Assembly: GCF_900187385.1 (NCBI RefSeq)
Contig: NZ_FYEY01000001.1
Coordinates: 4,526,001 to 4,590,000, forward strand
Reading direction: 5' to 3'
DNA length: 64,000 nt
Origin: Streptomyces sp. 2114.4
Lineage (GTDB): Bacteria; Actinomycetota; Actinomycetes; Streptomycetales; Streptomycetaceae
A program made the translations under genes and the position numbers. Below, one piece after another: positions 43,647-51,558 of this stretch. Each line of letters opens with the position of its first letter. The first letter of the stretch is position 1. The notes under the pieces are model-generated. The model searched no databases, was not told where the DNA came from, and saw only the letters and a program-made list of their open reading frames with translations.

Positions 43647-44941
43647 CCGCCGCGCCGCAGATTCCGGATCCGGAGCAGCCCATGGACGGGGGCCGGGCCC
43701 GCGCCGCCGACGCCGCCCACTCCGCCTCGCCCGCCGACGCCGCCCACTCCGCCTCGCCCGCCGACGCCGGCCACCCTGCCTCGCCCGTGGACGCAGGCCA
43801 CCCCGTTCACCTCGTCCACACCGCCGCCGCCCTGCGTGACGTGCCCCGCCGCGCCGGCGCGCGCGCCGTCGTCATGACCATGGGCGCGCTGCACGAGGGC
43901 CACGCCACCTTGATCCGCGCCGCCCGTCGCCGGGTCGGCCCCCGCGGCCAGGTCGTCGTCACGGTCTTCGTCAACCCGCTGCAGTTCGGCGCCGGGGAGG
44001 ACCTGGACCGCTATCCGCGCACCCTCGACGCGGATGTCGAGCTGGCCGCAGCGGCCGGCGCGGACGCGGTCTTCGCCCCGTCCGTCGACGAGGTCTACCC
44101 CGGCGGAGAACCGCAGGTCCGGATCGCCGCGGGCCCCATGGGCACCCTCCTGGAGGGCGCCAGCCGCCCGGGCCACTTCGACGGCGTACTGACCGTGGTC
44201 GCCAAGCTGCTGCACCTGACCGCGCCGGACCTCGCCTTCTACGGCCAGAAGGACGCCCAGCAGCTCGCGGTCATCACCCGGATGGCCGCCGACCTCAACT
44301 TCCCCGTCGAGATCGTCGGCGTCCCCACGGTGCGCGAGGAGGACGGCCTCGCCCTCTCCAGCCGCAACCGCTACCTCTCGGCCCCGGAGCGGAGCACCGC
44401 GCTCGCGCTGTCGGCGGCGCTGTTCGCGGCCCGCGACCGGCTCGCCGCCGAGGAGGTGCTGCGGGTCCGCGCCGCCTCCGTGGGCCACGCGGCCCAGCGC
44501 CGTTCTGCCGCCCTTGCCGCCCTCGGCGAGGACCGGGCAGCCGCCGACGCGCACGCCGTCGCCTACGCCGCCGCAGGCCCCCTGCACGGCCCCTCCGTGG
44601 CGCGAGCCGCGGCCCGCGCGGTGCTGGAAGACGCCGCCCGGCTCGACCCGCCGCTCACACTGGACTACCTGGCTCTGGTCGACCCGTCCGATTTCACCGA
44701 GGTCCCCGATGCCTACGAGGGCGAGGCCATCCTCGCGGTCGCCGCCAAGGTCGGCAGCACGCGGCTCATCGACAACATCCGTCTCGTCTTCGGAGCCGGA
44801 CGCCCGGAGGCAACGGCCGCCCACCGTAGTGACGCCACCAGGCACGACGGCGCCACCACGGACGCGGCCACTTCCGCCGCACCCGTTACACCCGCCGCAC
44901 CCCCCACCACCCCCCAAGGCCCCCTCGGAGCGACCCGATGA
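43643..44941 (+). CDS. panC: Pantothenate synthetase
   Basis: This 432-residue enzyme joins pantoate with beta-alanine using ATP. The core is standard: MTMGALHEGHATLIR (HIGH-like), VFVNPLQFGAGEDLDRYPRT, FDGVLTVVAKLLHL, FYGQKDAQQLAVI and LSSRNRYLS (KMSKS-like). Two parts are extra. An N-terminal insertion (about residues 22-55) is made of near-perfect 9-residue repeats, and a C-terminal 45-residue Ala/Thr/Pro tail is added. Usual PanC is about 280-330 residues. The start overlaps the DUF2520 gene and the stop overlaps nadB, each by 4 bp. Confidence 0.94.
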   Translation: MTAAPQIPDPEQPMDGGRARAADAAHSASPADAAHSASPADAGHPASPVDAGHPVHLVHTAAALRDVPRRAGARAVVMTMGALHEGHATLIRAARRRVGPRGQVVVTVFVNPLQFGAGEDLDRYPRTLDADVELAAAAGADAVFAPSVDEVYPGGEPQVRIAAGPMGTLLEGASRPGHFDGVLTVVAKLLHLTAPDLAFYGQKDAQQLAVITRMAADLNFPVEIVGVPTVREEDGLALSSRNRYLSAPERSTALALSAALFAARDRLAAEEVLRVRAASVGHAAQRRSAALAALGEDRAAADAHAVAYAAAGPLHGPSVARAAARAVLEDAARLDPPLTLDYLALVDPSDFTEVPDAYEGEAILAVAAKVGSTRLIDNIRLVFGAGRPEATAAHRSDATRHDGATTDAATSAAPVTPAAPPTTPQGPLGATR

Positions 44942-46740
44942 CCGCCACCGGAACAGGTACCGGAACTGGCACCGGCCCCGACAGCGGAGCAGGGCCCGGC
45001 CCCGTATCAGGCACCGGCATACGCCTGAAGGCCCCCGCCCCCGGCTGGTCCATCGAAGCGGACGTCGTGGTCGTGGGCTCGGGAGTGGCGGGGCTGACCG
45101 CCGCGCTGCGCTGTGCCGCGGCCGGCCGCCGTACCGTCGTCGTCACCAAGGCCCGCCTGGACGACGGCTCCACGCGCTGGGCGCAGGGCGGTATCGCGGC
45201 GGCTCTGGGCGACGGCGACACCCCCGAGCAGCATCTGGCCGACACCCTCGTGGCAGGCGCCGGACTGTGCGACGAGGCGGCCGTACGGACCCTGGTCACC
45301 GAGGGCCCGGACGCCGTCCACCGGCTGATCCGCACCGGCGCCCGCTTCGACACCGCGCCGGACAGCGACGAGATAGCGCTCACCCGCGAAGGCGGCCACC
45401 ACCGCCGCCGTATCGCGCACGCCGGCGGTGACGCCACCGGGGCCGAGATCTCCCGCGCGCTCGTCGGGGCGGTCCGCGCCGCCGGGCTGCGCACCATCGA
45501 GAACGCACTCGTCCTCGACCTGCTCACGGACGCCGACGGCCACACGTCCGGCGTCACCCTGCACGTCATGGGGGAGGGCCAGCACGACGGCGTCGGCGCC
45601 GTACGCGCCCCGGCGGTGGTGCTCGCCACCGGGGGCATGGGACAGGTCTTCTCCGCGACCACCAACCCGGCGGTCTCCACCGGTGACGGGGTGGCTCTGG
45701 CGCTGCGCGCCGGCGCGGAGGTCTCCGACCTGGAATTCGTCCAATTCCACCCCACCCCCCTGTATTTGGGGCCGGACGCGGAAGGCCAGCAGCCGCTGAT
45801 CTCCGAGGCCGTACGGGGCGAGGGCGCACACCTCGTCGACGCCGACGGCACCCGCTTCATGGTCGGGCAGCATGAACTCGCCGAGCTGGCGCCGCGCGAC
45901 ATCGTCGCCAAGGCGATCATGCGACGGGCGCACGAACAGGGCGTCGAGCACATGTATCTGGACGGCCGGCACTTCGGCGCGCAGATGTGGGAGACGCGTT
46001 TCCCGACCATCCTCGCCGCCTGCCGCAGCCACGGCATCGACCCGGTCACCGAGCCGATACCGGTCGCCCCGGCCGCCCACTACGCCTCCGGCGGCGTACG
46101 CACCGACCTGCGCGGACGCACCACGGTCCCGGGTCTCTACGCCTGCGGCGAGGTCGCCTGCACCGGCGTCCACGGCGCCAACCGGCTCGCCTCCAACTCC
46201 CTCCTGGAGGGCCTGGTCTTCGCGGAGCGGATCGCCGCCGACATCGCCGAAGGCCCCGCGCCGGCGTCCGCCACGCACCCCGATCCGGCGCTCACCCCGG
46301 CGCCCGCCGCGGACCCCGCCCCGGCGTCCGCGCCGCGCACCACCCTCCCGCTCCTCGCCCCCGAAACCCGCACCGCCGTGCAGCGGATCATGACCGCCGG
46401 CGCCGGCGTGCTGCGCAGCGCCGGGAGCCTCGCCCACGCCGCCGCCGAACTGGACCGCCTCCACCGCGAGGCGACGGAGGCGAGCGCCGGCACCACCCAC
46501 AAGTCCCCCGAGCCCGGCGTGGAGGCCTGGGAGGCCACCAACCTCCTGTGCGTCGCCCGGGTGCTGGTCGCCGCGGCACAGCGCCGTACGGAGACCCGCG
46601 GCTGCCATTGGCGCGAGGACCACCCGGACCGGGACGATGCCTCCTGGCGCCGGCACTTCCGCATCACCCTGGACGCGGACCGCGCGCTGACCCTCCATAC
46701 GACGGAGACCGCCGCTTTCCCGCCGACCACGGCCTCCTGA
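44938..46740 (+). CDS. nadB: L-aspartate oxidase
   Basis: This 600-residue FAD enzyme oxidises L-aspartate to iminoaspartate, the first step to quinolinate and NAD. The FAD fold is VVVVGSGVAGLTAALRCA. RWAQGGIAAALG, EFVQFHPTPLY, the catalytic-site stretch RGEGAHLVDADG and CTGVHGANRLASNSLLEGLVF are typical. The first 35 residues are a Thr-Gly repeat low-complexity leader. A Pro/Ala insertion occurs near residue 450. ATG 44938 overlaps panC (ATGA). NadA (quinolinate synthase) is not in this window; nadC follows. Confidence 0.95.
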   Translation: MTATGTGTGTGTGPDSGAGPGPVSGTGIRLKAPAPGWSIEADVVVVGSGVAGLTAALRCAAAGRRTVVVTKARLDDGSTRWAQGGIAAALGDGDTPEQHLADTLVAGAGLCDEAAVRTLVTEGPDAVHRLIRTGARFDTAPDSDEIALTREGGHHRRRIAHAGGDATGAEISRALVGAVRAAGLRTIENALVLDLLTDADGHTSGVTLHVMGEGQHDGVGAVRAPAVVLATGGMGQVFSATTNPAVSTGDGVALALRAGAEVSDLEFVQFHPTPLYLGPDAEGQQPLISEAVRGEGAHLVDADGTRFMVGQHELAELAPRDIVAKAIMRRAHEQGVEHMYLDGRHFGAQMWETRFPTILAACRSHGIDPVTEPIPVAPAAHYASGGVRTDLRGRTTVPGLYACGEVACTGVHGANRLASNSLLEGLVFAERIAADIAEGPAPASATHPDPALTPAPAADPAPASAPRTTLPLLAPETRTAVQRIMTAGAGVLRSAGSLAHAAAELDRLHREATEASAGTTHKSPEPGVEAWEATNLLCVARVLVAAAQRRTETRGCHWREDHPDRDDASWRRHFRITLDADRALTLHTTETAAFPPTTAS

Positions 46741-46835
46741 CCACCGATCCACCGAACCATCGATCCCACTGATTCCGCCGATCCACCGATCCCGCCGACT
46801 CACCGATGACTTTCCACGAAGACGGAGCCCAGCCC

Positions 46836-47900
46836 GTGAGCAGCACCCGCGACGACCTCCCCCTCCTCCAGATCGGCGGGCCCAACGGCGGCGCCTCGGC
46901 CGGCGGCTGCGGTGACGCCTGCGGCTGCGGCGGCGACGAGGGCGCGTACGAGCTCGACCCGCTGACCTGCGGCCTCGACCCCGACCTGGCCGCCCTCCTG
47001 GTGGCCGCCGGGCTCGACCCCGTACAGGTCGAGGACATCGCGCACCTCGCCGTCGAGGAGGACCTCGACCAGGGCGTGGACGTCACGACCGTGGCCACCG
47101 TCCCCGAGGGCGCGGTCGCCACCGGCGACTTCACGGCCCGTGAGGCCGGCACGGTCGCCGGGCTGCGGATCGCCGAGGCGGTGCTGTCCATCGTGTGCAC
47201 CGACGAGTTCGCGGTCGAGCGGCACGTCGAGGACGGCGACCGGGTCGCGGCCGGCACCCCGCTGCTGAGCGTCACCACCCGCACCCGCGACCTGCTCACC
47301 GCCGAGCGCAGCGCGCTGAACATCCTGTGCCGCCTGTCGGGCATCGCGACCGCCACCCGGGCCTGGGCCGACGCGCTCGACGGGACGAAGACCAAGGTCC
47401 GCGACACCCGTAAGACGACGCCGGGGCTGCGCGCCCTGGAGAAGTTCGCGGTGCGCTGCGGCGGCGGCGTCAACCACCGGATGTCCCTGTCGGACGCGGC
47501 GCTGATCAAGGACAACCACGTGGTCGCGGCGGGCGGCGTCGCCGCGGCGTTCACGGCCGTACGGGCCGAGTTCCCCGGGGTGCCGATCGAGGTGGAGGTC
47601 GACCGGATCGACCAGATCCCGCCGATCCTCGCCGAGGGCGCCGATCTGATCCTGCTGGACAACTTCACCCCGGAGCAGACCCGCGCGGCCGTGGAGCTGG
47701 TGGCCGGGCGCGCCATGCTGGAGTCGTCGGGCCGGCTGACCCTGGGCAACGCCCGCACCTATGCCGAGACCGGCGTCGACTACCTCGCGGTGGGTGCGCT
47801 CACGCACTCCTCCCCGATCCTCGACATCGGCCTCGACCTGCGCGAGGACGACGGGCAGGGTGGCAAGGACGCGGACGACGACGCGCGTGAGAGCAGCTGA
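46836..47900 (+). CDS. nadC: Nicotinate-nucleotide pyrophosphorylase (carboxylating)
   Basis: This 354-residue enzyme turns quinolinate and PRPP into nicotinate mononucleotide. It has TARERSALNILCRLSGIAT, KVRDTRKTTPGLRALEKFAVRCGGG and NHRMSLSDAALIKDNHV. GTG 46836 (MSSTRDDLPLLQ) is chosen over ATG 46806 because GGAG precedes it and relatives start there. The N-terminus carries a Cys-rich stretch (GGCGDACGCGGDE, CxxxCxC) not needed for known catalysis. It also has a DxLTCGLDPDLA block. It is the last clear member of the panC-nadB-nadC run. Confidence 0.94.
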   Translation: MSSTRDDLPLLQIGGPNGGASAGGCGDACGCGGDEGAYELDPLTCGLDPDLAALLVAAGLDPVQVEDIAHLAVEEDLDQGVDVTTVATVPEGAVATGDFTAREAGTVAGLRIAEAVLSIVCTDEFAVERHVEDGDRVAAGTPLLSVTTRTRDLLTAERSALNILCRLSGIATATRAWADALDGTKTKVRDTRKTTPGLRALEKFAVRCGGGVNHRMSLSDAALIKDNHVVAAGGVAAAFTAVRAEFPGVPIEVEVDRIDQIPPILAEGADLILLDNFTPEQTRAAVELVAGRAMLESSGRLTLGNARTYAETGVDYLAVGALTHSSPILDIGLDLREDDGQGGKDADDDARESS

Positions 47901-47905
47901 CGGCC

Positions 47906-48019
47906 ATGCTCCTGACCATCGACGTAGGAAACACCCGCCCACCCGTCGCCCCACCCGCCACCCCGGGCGAGCCCTTCGTGCATGACGTGAACCGGAGGCG
48001 GTGCGGAGCATGCTCCTGA
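47906..48019 (+). repeat. 31-bp copy of the coaX start, forming an overlapping upstream reading frame
   Basis: ATGCTCCTGACCATCGACGT and on, at 47906-47936, repeats the first 31 bases of coaX (48010-48040) with one change (GGA for GGC). It lies 6 bp after the nadC stop. Reading from this ATG gives 37 codons (MLLTIDVGNTR then unrelated sequence), ending TGA 48017-48019, seven bases past the A of the coaX start. It could be a decayed partial duplication or an upstream frame affecting coaX translation. Confidence 0.7.
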
Positions 48020-48807
48020 CCATCGACGTAGGCAACACCCACACGGTCCTCGGCCTCTTCGACGGCGAGGAGATCGTCGAGCACTGGCGGATCTCCACCG
48101 ACGCCCGGCGCACCGCTGACGAGCTCGCCGTCCTTCTCCAGGGCCTGATGGGCATGCACCCGCTGCTCGGCGACGACCTGGGTGACGGCATCGAGGGCAT
48201 CTCGATCTGCTCCACGGTCCCCTCCGTGCTGCACGAGCTGCGCGAGGTGACCCGCCGCTACTACGGCGACGTACCCGCCGTCCTGGTGGAGCCGGGCGTC
48301 AAGACGGGCGTGCCGATCCTGATGGACAACCCGAAGGAGGTCGGCGCCGACCGGATCATCAACGCCCTGGCGGCCGTCGAGCTCTACGGCGGCCCGGCGG
48401 TGGTCGTCGACTTCGGCACGGCCACCACCTTCGACGCGGTCAGCGCGCGCGGCGAGTACGTCGGCGGCGTGATCGCCCCGGGCATCGAGATCTCCGTGGA
48501 CGCGCTGGGCGTCAAGGGCGCCCAGCTCCGCAAGATCGAACTCGCCCGGCCGCGCAGCGTCATCGGCAAGAACACCGTGGAGGCCATGCAGTCCGGCATC
48601 CTCTACGGCTTCACGGGCCAGGTCGACGGTGTGGTGCAGCGGATGGCGCGCGAGCTGGCGGAGGACCCGGACGAGGTGACCGTGATCGCCACCGGCGGGC
48701 TGGCGCCGATGGTGCTCGGCGAGTCGTCGGTGATCGACGCGCACGAGCCGTGGCTCACCCTCATCGGCCTGCGGCTGGTCTACGAGCGGAACATCGCCCG
48801 GTCGTAG
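48010..48807 (+). CDS. coaX: Type III pantothenate kinase
   Basis: This 265-residue enzyme phosphorylates pantothenate, the first committed step to CoA. It is the CoaX/ASKHA type: LLTIDVGNTHTVLGLFDGE (phosphate-binding loop), ADRIINALAAVELYG, VVVDFGTATTFDAV and GGVIAPGIEIS, then ATGGLAP. ATG 48010 is chosen; GGAGG lies 11 bp before it, and GTG 48001 is nearer to that site. It follows nadC by 109 bp and so links pantothenate use with the panC-nadB-nadC unit. A copy of its start lies just upstream. Confidence 0.95.
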   Translation: MLLTIDVGNTHTVLGLFDGEEIVEHWRISTDARRTADELAVLLQGLMGMHPLLGDDLGDGIEGISICSTVPSVLHELREVTRRYYGDVPAVLVEPGVKTGVPILMDNPKEVGADRIINALAAVELYGGPAVVVDFGTATTFDAVSARGEYVGGVIAPGIEISVDALGVKGAQLRKIELARPRSVIGKNTVEAMQSGILYGFTGQVDGVVQRMARELAEDPDEVTVIATGGLAPMVLGESSVIDAHEPWLTLIGLRLVYERNIARS

Positions 48808-48815
48808 CCGCGGCC

Positions 48816-48857
48816 GGCCCGGTCGTGGGTGCGCCCGGCCCGGTCGTGGACGCGCCC
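48816..48857. repeat. 21-bp tandem repeat after coaX
   Basis: GGCCCGGTCGTGGGTGCGCC-C (48816-48836) is repeated at 48837-48857 with two changes; the coaX end (CCCGGTCGTAG) carries a third partial copy. The 48808-48990 gap holds no other clear feature except AT-rich sequence (48950-48990) likely to be a promoter. Confidence 0.6.
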
Positions 48858-48990
48858 GGCGCGGATGCGGACCTGCCTGCCGGGTCCGCGCAACCCCTCC
48901 CGGCGCCGGGTGCGCGGTGGTGCGGCTCGCTGCCGCGCCACCGTTCACGAATTAAGCGGCTTTTGTCGAAAACGGTCGTAAAGTCGCCAC

Positions 48991-49644
48991 ATGCCAATGC
49001 CAAACGGAACCCGCGGCGGCATGGCGTTCAGCGCCGATGAGTTGCGTGTGCTCCGTCGCGCCCTCGCCCATGCCCTGCAGACGACGTCCCACCCCGCTCC
49101 GCTCGGCGCCCTCGGCCCCGAGTGGTCACAGGACATCCAGGAATATCTCCGGCTGGCCGAGGCGGTCGACGAGGCGGTCCGCGAAGGCGGCCGGCTGCGT
49201 GCCTTCCTGCTCGCCGACCTCGCCCGGTACCGCGAAGCCCTGCCCGGCTCGGCCGCCGGCTACCTCGCGCAGCTGACCGAGGCGCTGGCAGCCGGCCATG
49301 TCCCCGGTCCCGACGACCTCGCCGCCCTGCGCTCGCTGCGGGCACGGCCCGCCGGCCCGGCCGAGCGCGAACGCCGCGGCGCCCTCCTGCGGCACTGCGA
49401 GCAACTGGCCGAACGGTCCGTGCGGACCCGGCTCCGCGCACTGCCGGGCGGCCGGTCGGCAGTGCGCGGCGGGCGGGAGCCGGAGCCGGAGCCCGAGCGG
49501 GAGCCCGAGCCGGAGCGCAAACCGGAGCCCGCGCCGTCGCCGCGGCCGAAGACTCCGCGGCGGGACCGGCCGATCCCCACGCCGGGCGAAGTGTTCCCGC
49601 CCCGCCGCAGGCCCGCCCGGCCCCCCGAGAGCCGCACCGCCTGA
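48991..49644 (+). CDS. Conserved-type hypothetical protein with Glu-Pro repeats
   Basis: This is a 217-residue cytoplasmic protein. Residues 11-140 are helical (MAFSADELRVLRRALAHALQ, WSQDIQEYLRLAEAVDEAV, RLRAFLLADLARYREALPG). Near residue 160 comes a run of Glu-Pro pairs (EPEPEPEREPEPE). The end is basic (RPARPPESRTA). ATG 48991 lies after AT-rich sequence; ATG 49021 is an alternative. I know no function. The gene is 46 bp before a small membrane protein gene on the same strand, so they may be co-expressed. Confidence 0.65.
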   Translation: MPMPNGTRGGMAFSADELRVLRRALAHALQTTSHPAPLGALGPEWSQDIQEYLRLAEAVDEAVREGGRLRAFLLADLARYREALPGSAAGYLAQLTEALAAGHVPGPDDLAALRSLRARPAGPAERERRGALLRHCEQLAERSVRTRLRALPGGRSAVRGGREPEPEPEREPEPERKPEPAPSPRPKTPRRDRPIPTPGEVFPPRRRPARPPESRTA

Positions 49645-49689
49645 GGGCTGCGTACTCTGGACTCCCCGCCCCAAAGGAGGCCGAAAGCC

Positions 49690-49869
49690 ATGGATTACGT
49701 CGCAGCGCTGCTCCCGCCCGTAGTGATGGCCGTGGCCTTCACCGCCCTGATCGTGACGATCGTCAAGAGCCAGGGCGGGGCGAACAAGGCCAAGGAGGAC
49801 GCCGCCGCGGACGCCGCGCTGGCCCGCGCCGAGTCCGCCGGCCAGGAGCCCACGGCGCACGGCGCCTGA
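49690..49869 (+). CDS. Small membrane protein (59 residues)
   Basis: ATG 49690, with the excellent ribosome site AAAGGAGG 9 bp upstream, starts MDYVAALLPPVVMAVAFTAL. The frame has one membrane helix (about 4-25), then a charged Ala/Glu/Asp helix ending TAHGA and TGA at 49867-49869. It is followed by a 14-bp hairpin with a T-run, so the gene is well bounded. I recall such short membrane proteins at this place in other Streptomyces, but no function is known. Confidence 0.75.
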   Translation: MDYVAALLPPVVMAVAFTALIVTIVKSQGGANKAKEDAAADAALARAESAGQEPTAHGA

Positions 49870-49904
49870 GCCGCCCGCCGCCCGTTCGGCGGCCCGCACA
49901 CACC

Positions 49905-49941
49905 GCACGGCCCGGGAGGGATTCTCCCGGGCCGTGCCCCC
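49905..49941 (+). terminator. Rho-independent terminator
   Basis: A perfect 14-bp stem (GCACGGCCCGGGAG at 49905-49918, complement at 49924-49937) with a 5-base loop, followed by CCCCTTTT. Confidence 0.92.
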
Positions 49942-50004
49942 TTTTCCGGTCCAAACGCAACAAGATCAACGGGCATTCGCGACATCTCCCACTATTGTTC
50001 TTGT

Positions 50005-50535
50005 GTGCCGAGACGCTTGGGAGATCTGGAAGACGCGGTCATGACGCGGGTCTGGGAGTGGAACCGCCCGGTCACCGTTCGAGAAGTCCTGGAAGATCTG
50101 CAGAAGGAACGGTCGATCGCCTACACCACGGTCATGACCGTATTGGACAACCTCCACCAGAAGGGCTGGGTGCGCCGCGAAGCCGAAGGCCGCGCCTATC
50201 GATATGAGGCGGTCTCCACTCGCGCCGCCTACGCGGCCGCACTGATGAACGAAGCATGGTCCGCCAGTGACAACCCCGCGGCCGCTCTTGTGGCCTTCTT
50301 CGGCATGATGTCCCCGGAACAGCGGCATGCCCTGCGGGATGCCGTACGGATGGTGCAAGTCGACGCACCGGCGGAAGGCACGGCACAACAGACACCGCAG
50401 CCGGAAGGGACCGCGCCCGCGGAAGAAGCCGGAGCGCAAGAAGCCGGAGCACAAGCGGCACCGGAAGGCGCCGGCGAAGCCGGACCGGCCGAAGGGGATG
50501 AACCCGGGGCGAGTGCCACCGGCAACGGGCGATAG
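50005..50535 (+). CDS. BlaI/MecI-family transcriptional repressor
   Basis: This 176-residue protein has the BlaI winged helix (LGDLEDAVMTRVWEWNRPVTVREVLEDL, IAYTTVMTVLDNLHQKGWVRREAEGRAYRYE) with a helical dimer part to about residue 115. An Ala/Glu/Gln tail of some 60 residues is extra. The GTG start is 7 bp after a TATTGT -10-like box (49993-49998), so a leaderless mRNA is likely. BlaI relatives normally answer to a BlaR-type membrane protease, but no such gene is in the window. The next gene, argA, follows by 9 bp. Confidence 0.9.
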   Translation: MPRRLGDLEDAVMTRVWEWNRPVTVREVLEDLQKERSIAYTTVMTVLDNLHQKGWVRREAEGRAYRYEAVSTRAAYAAALMNEAWSASDNPAAALVAFFGMMSPEQRHALRDAVRMVQVDAPAEGTAQQTPQPEGTAPAEEAGAQEAGAQAAPEGAGEAGPAEGDEPGASATGNGR

Positions 50536-50544
50536 CGTCCCGGC

Positions 50545-51063
50545 ATGCCTCCGCATTCAAAAGGCCTCACCGTCCGCCGTGCCAGGACCGCCGATGTACC
50601 GGCCGTACGCCGCCTCATCGACGCCTACTCACGCGACGGGATCCTGCTCGACAAAGCCACCGTCACGCTTTACGAGGACATCCAGGAGTTCTGGGTGGCG
50701 GAGCGCGACGAAGACGCCGAGGTCGTGGGCTGCGGAGCGCTCCACGTCATGTGGGAAGACCTCGCGGAGGTCCGCACCCTGGCCGTGGACCCGAGGATGA
50801 AGGGATCGGGCGTCGGCCACCAAGTGCTGGACAAGCTGCTGCGCACTGCGAGCTGGCTCGGAGTGCGGCGCATTTTCTGTCTCACCTTCGAAGTCGACTT
50901 CTTCACCAAGCACGGCTTCGTGGAGATCGGCGAAGCTCCGGTAGACGGTGATGTCTACAGCGAGCTGCTGCGTTCCTATGACGAGGGCGTTGCGGAGTTC
51001 CTGGGTCTCGAACGAGTGAAGCCCAACACCCTGGGTAACAGTCGGATGCTTCTGCACCTGTGA
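50545..51063 (+). CDS. argA: Amino-acid N-acetyltransferase (NAGS), short GNAT type
   Basis: This 172-residue GNAT protein closely fits mycobacterial Rv2747 ArgA, the L-glutamate/glutamine N-acetyltransferase that starts arginine synthesis. Shared blocks: LTVRRARTADVPAVRRLIDAY, VTLYEDIQEFWVAE, VVGCGALHVMWEDLAEVRTLAVDP and the ending VAEFLGLERVKPNTLGNSRM. The acetyl-CoA loop is GSGVGHQVLDKLL. It has no amino-acid-kinase domain, unlike E. coli ArgA. ATG 50545 lies 9 bp after blaI, so the two are likely co-transcribed. Confidence 0.92.
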   Translation: MPPHSKGLTVRRARTADVPAVRRLIDAYSRDGILLDKATVTLYEDIQEFWVAERDEDAEVVGCGALHVMWEDLAEVRTLAVDPRMKGSGVGHQVLDKLLRTASWLGVRRIFCLTFEVDFFTKHGFVEIGEAPVDGDVYSELLRSYDEGVAEFLGLERVKPNTLGNSRMLLHL

Positions 51064-51138
51064 TGAGTGTTCTATGTCCGAATCGCTCCCCTATCTCATG
51101 GCTACGGAAGCATGCGTTCCCCGGTCTGCGGGCAAGTG

Positions 51139-51168
51139 AACCCTACCCAAGGGTTTGTGTTTTTCCCG
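51139..51168 (+). terminator. Possible weak terminator after argA
   Basis: AACCCT (51139-51144), loop, AGGGTT (51150-51155), then TGTGTTTTT. The stem is short but the T-run is unusual for this GC-rich DNA. Confidence 0.45.
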
Positions 51169-51219
51169 GAAAAGCGGTTTGCTTTCCGTCGTAATCCGCA
51201 TTCGATGAAAGGGAAACCG

Positions 51220-51558
51220 GTGGCACAGAAGGTTCAGGTTCTTCTTGTCGATGACCTCAACGGTGGCGAGGCGGACGAGACGGTGACGTTCGCTCTCGAC
51301 GGCAAGTCCTACGAGATCGACCTCTCCGACAGCAACGCGCAGAAGCTGCGCGACTCGCTTGCCGACTTCGTGAAGGCGGGTCGCCGTACCGGTGGCCGCG
51401 CTTCTTCGGGTCGTGGCAAGTCGCGTGCGGCGGCTTCCGGCGGCGGCCAGGACACTGCGAAGATCCGCGCCTGGGCCAAGGAGAACGGCTACAACGTCAA
51501 TGACCGTGGCCGCGTCCCCGCCGACATTCGCGAGGCATTCGAGAAGGCCAACGGCTGA
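51220..51558 (+). CDS. lsr2: Lsr2 nucleoid-associated silencer
   Basis: This 112-residue protein is Lsr2: an N-terminal dimerisation part (MAQKVQVLLVDDLNGGEADETVTFALDGKSYEIDLS), a Gly/Arg/Ser linker, and the C-terminal AT-hook-like domain ending RAWAKENGYNVNDRGRVPADIREAF, with the minor-groove RGR. Lsr2 binds AT-rich DNA and silences foreign and specialised-metabolite genes in Streptomyces. GTG 51220 is after GAAAGGG. Its 3' end is overlapped by an opposite-strand gene (51489-52178). Confidence 0.97.
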   Translation: MAQKVQVLLVDDLNGGEADETVTFALDGKSYEIDLSDSNAQKLRDSLADFVKAGRRTGGRASSGRGKSRAAASGGGQDTAKIRAWAKENGYNVNDRGRVPADIREAFEKANG

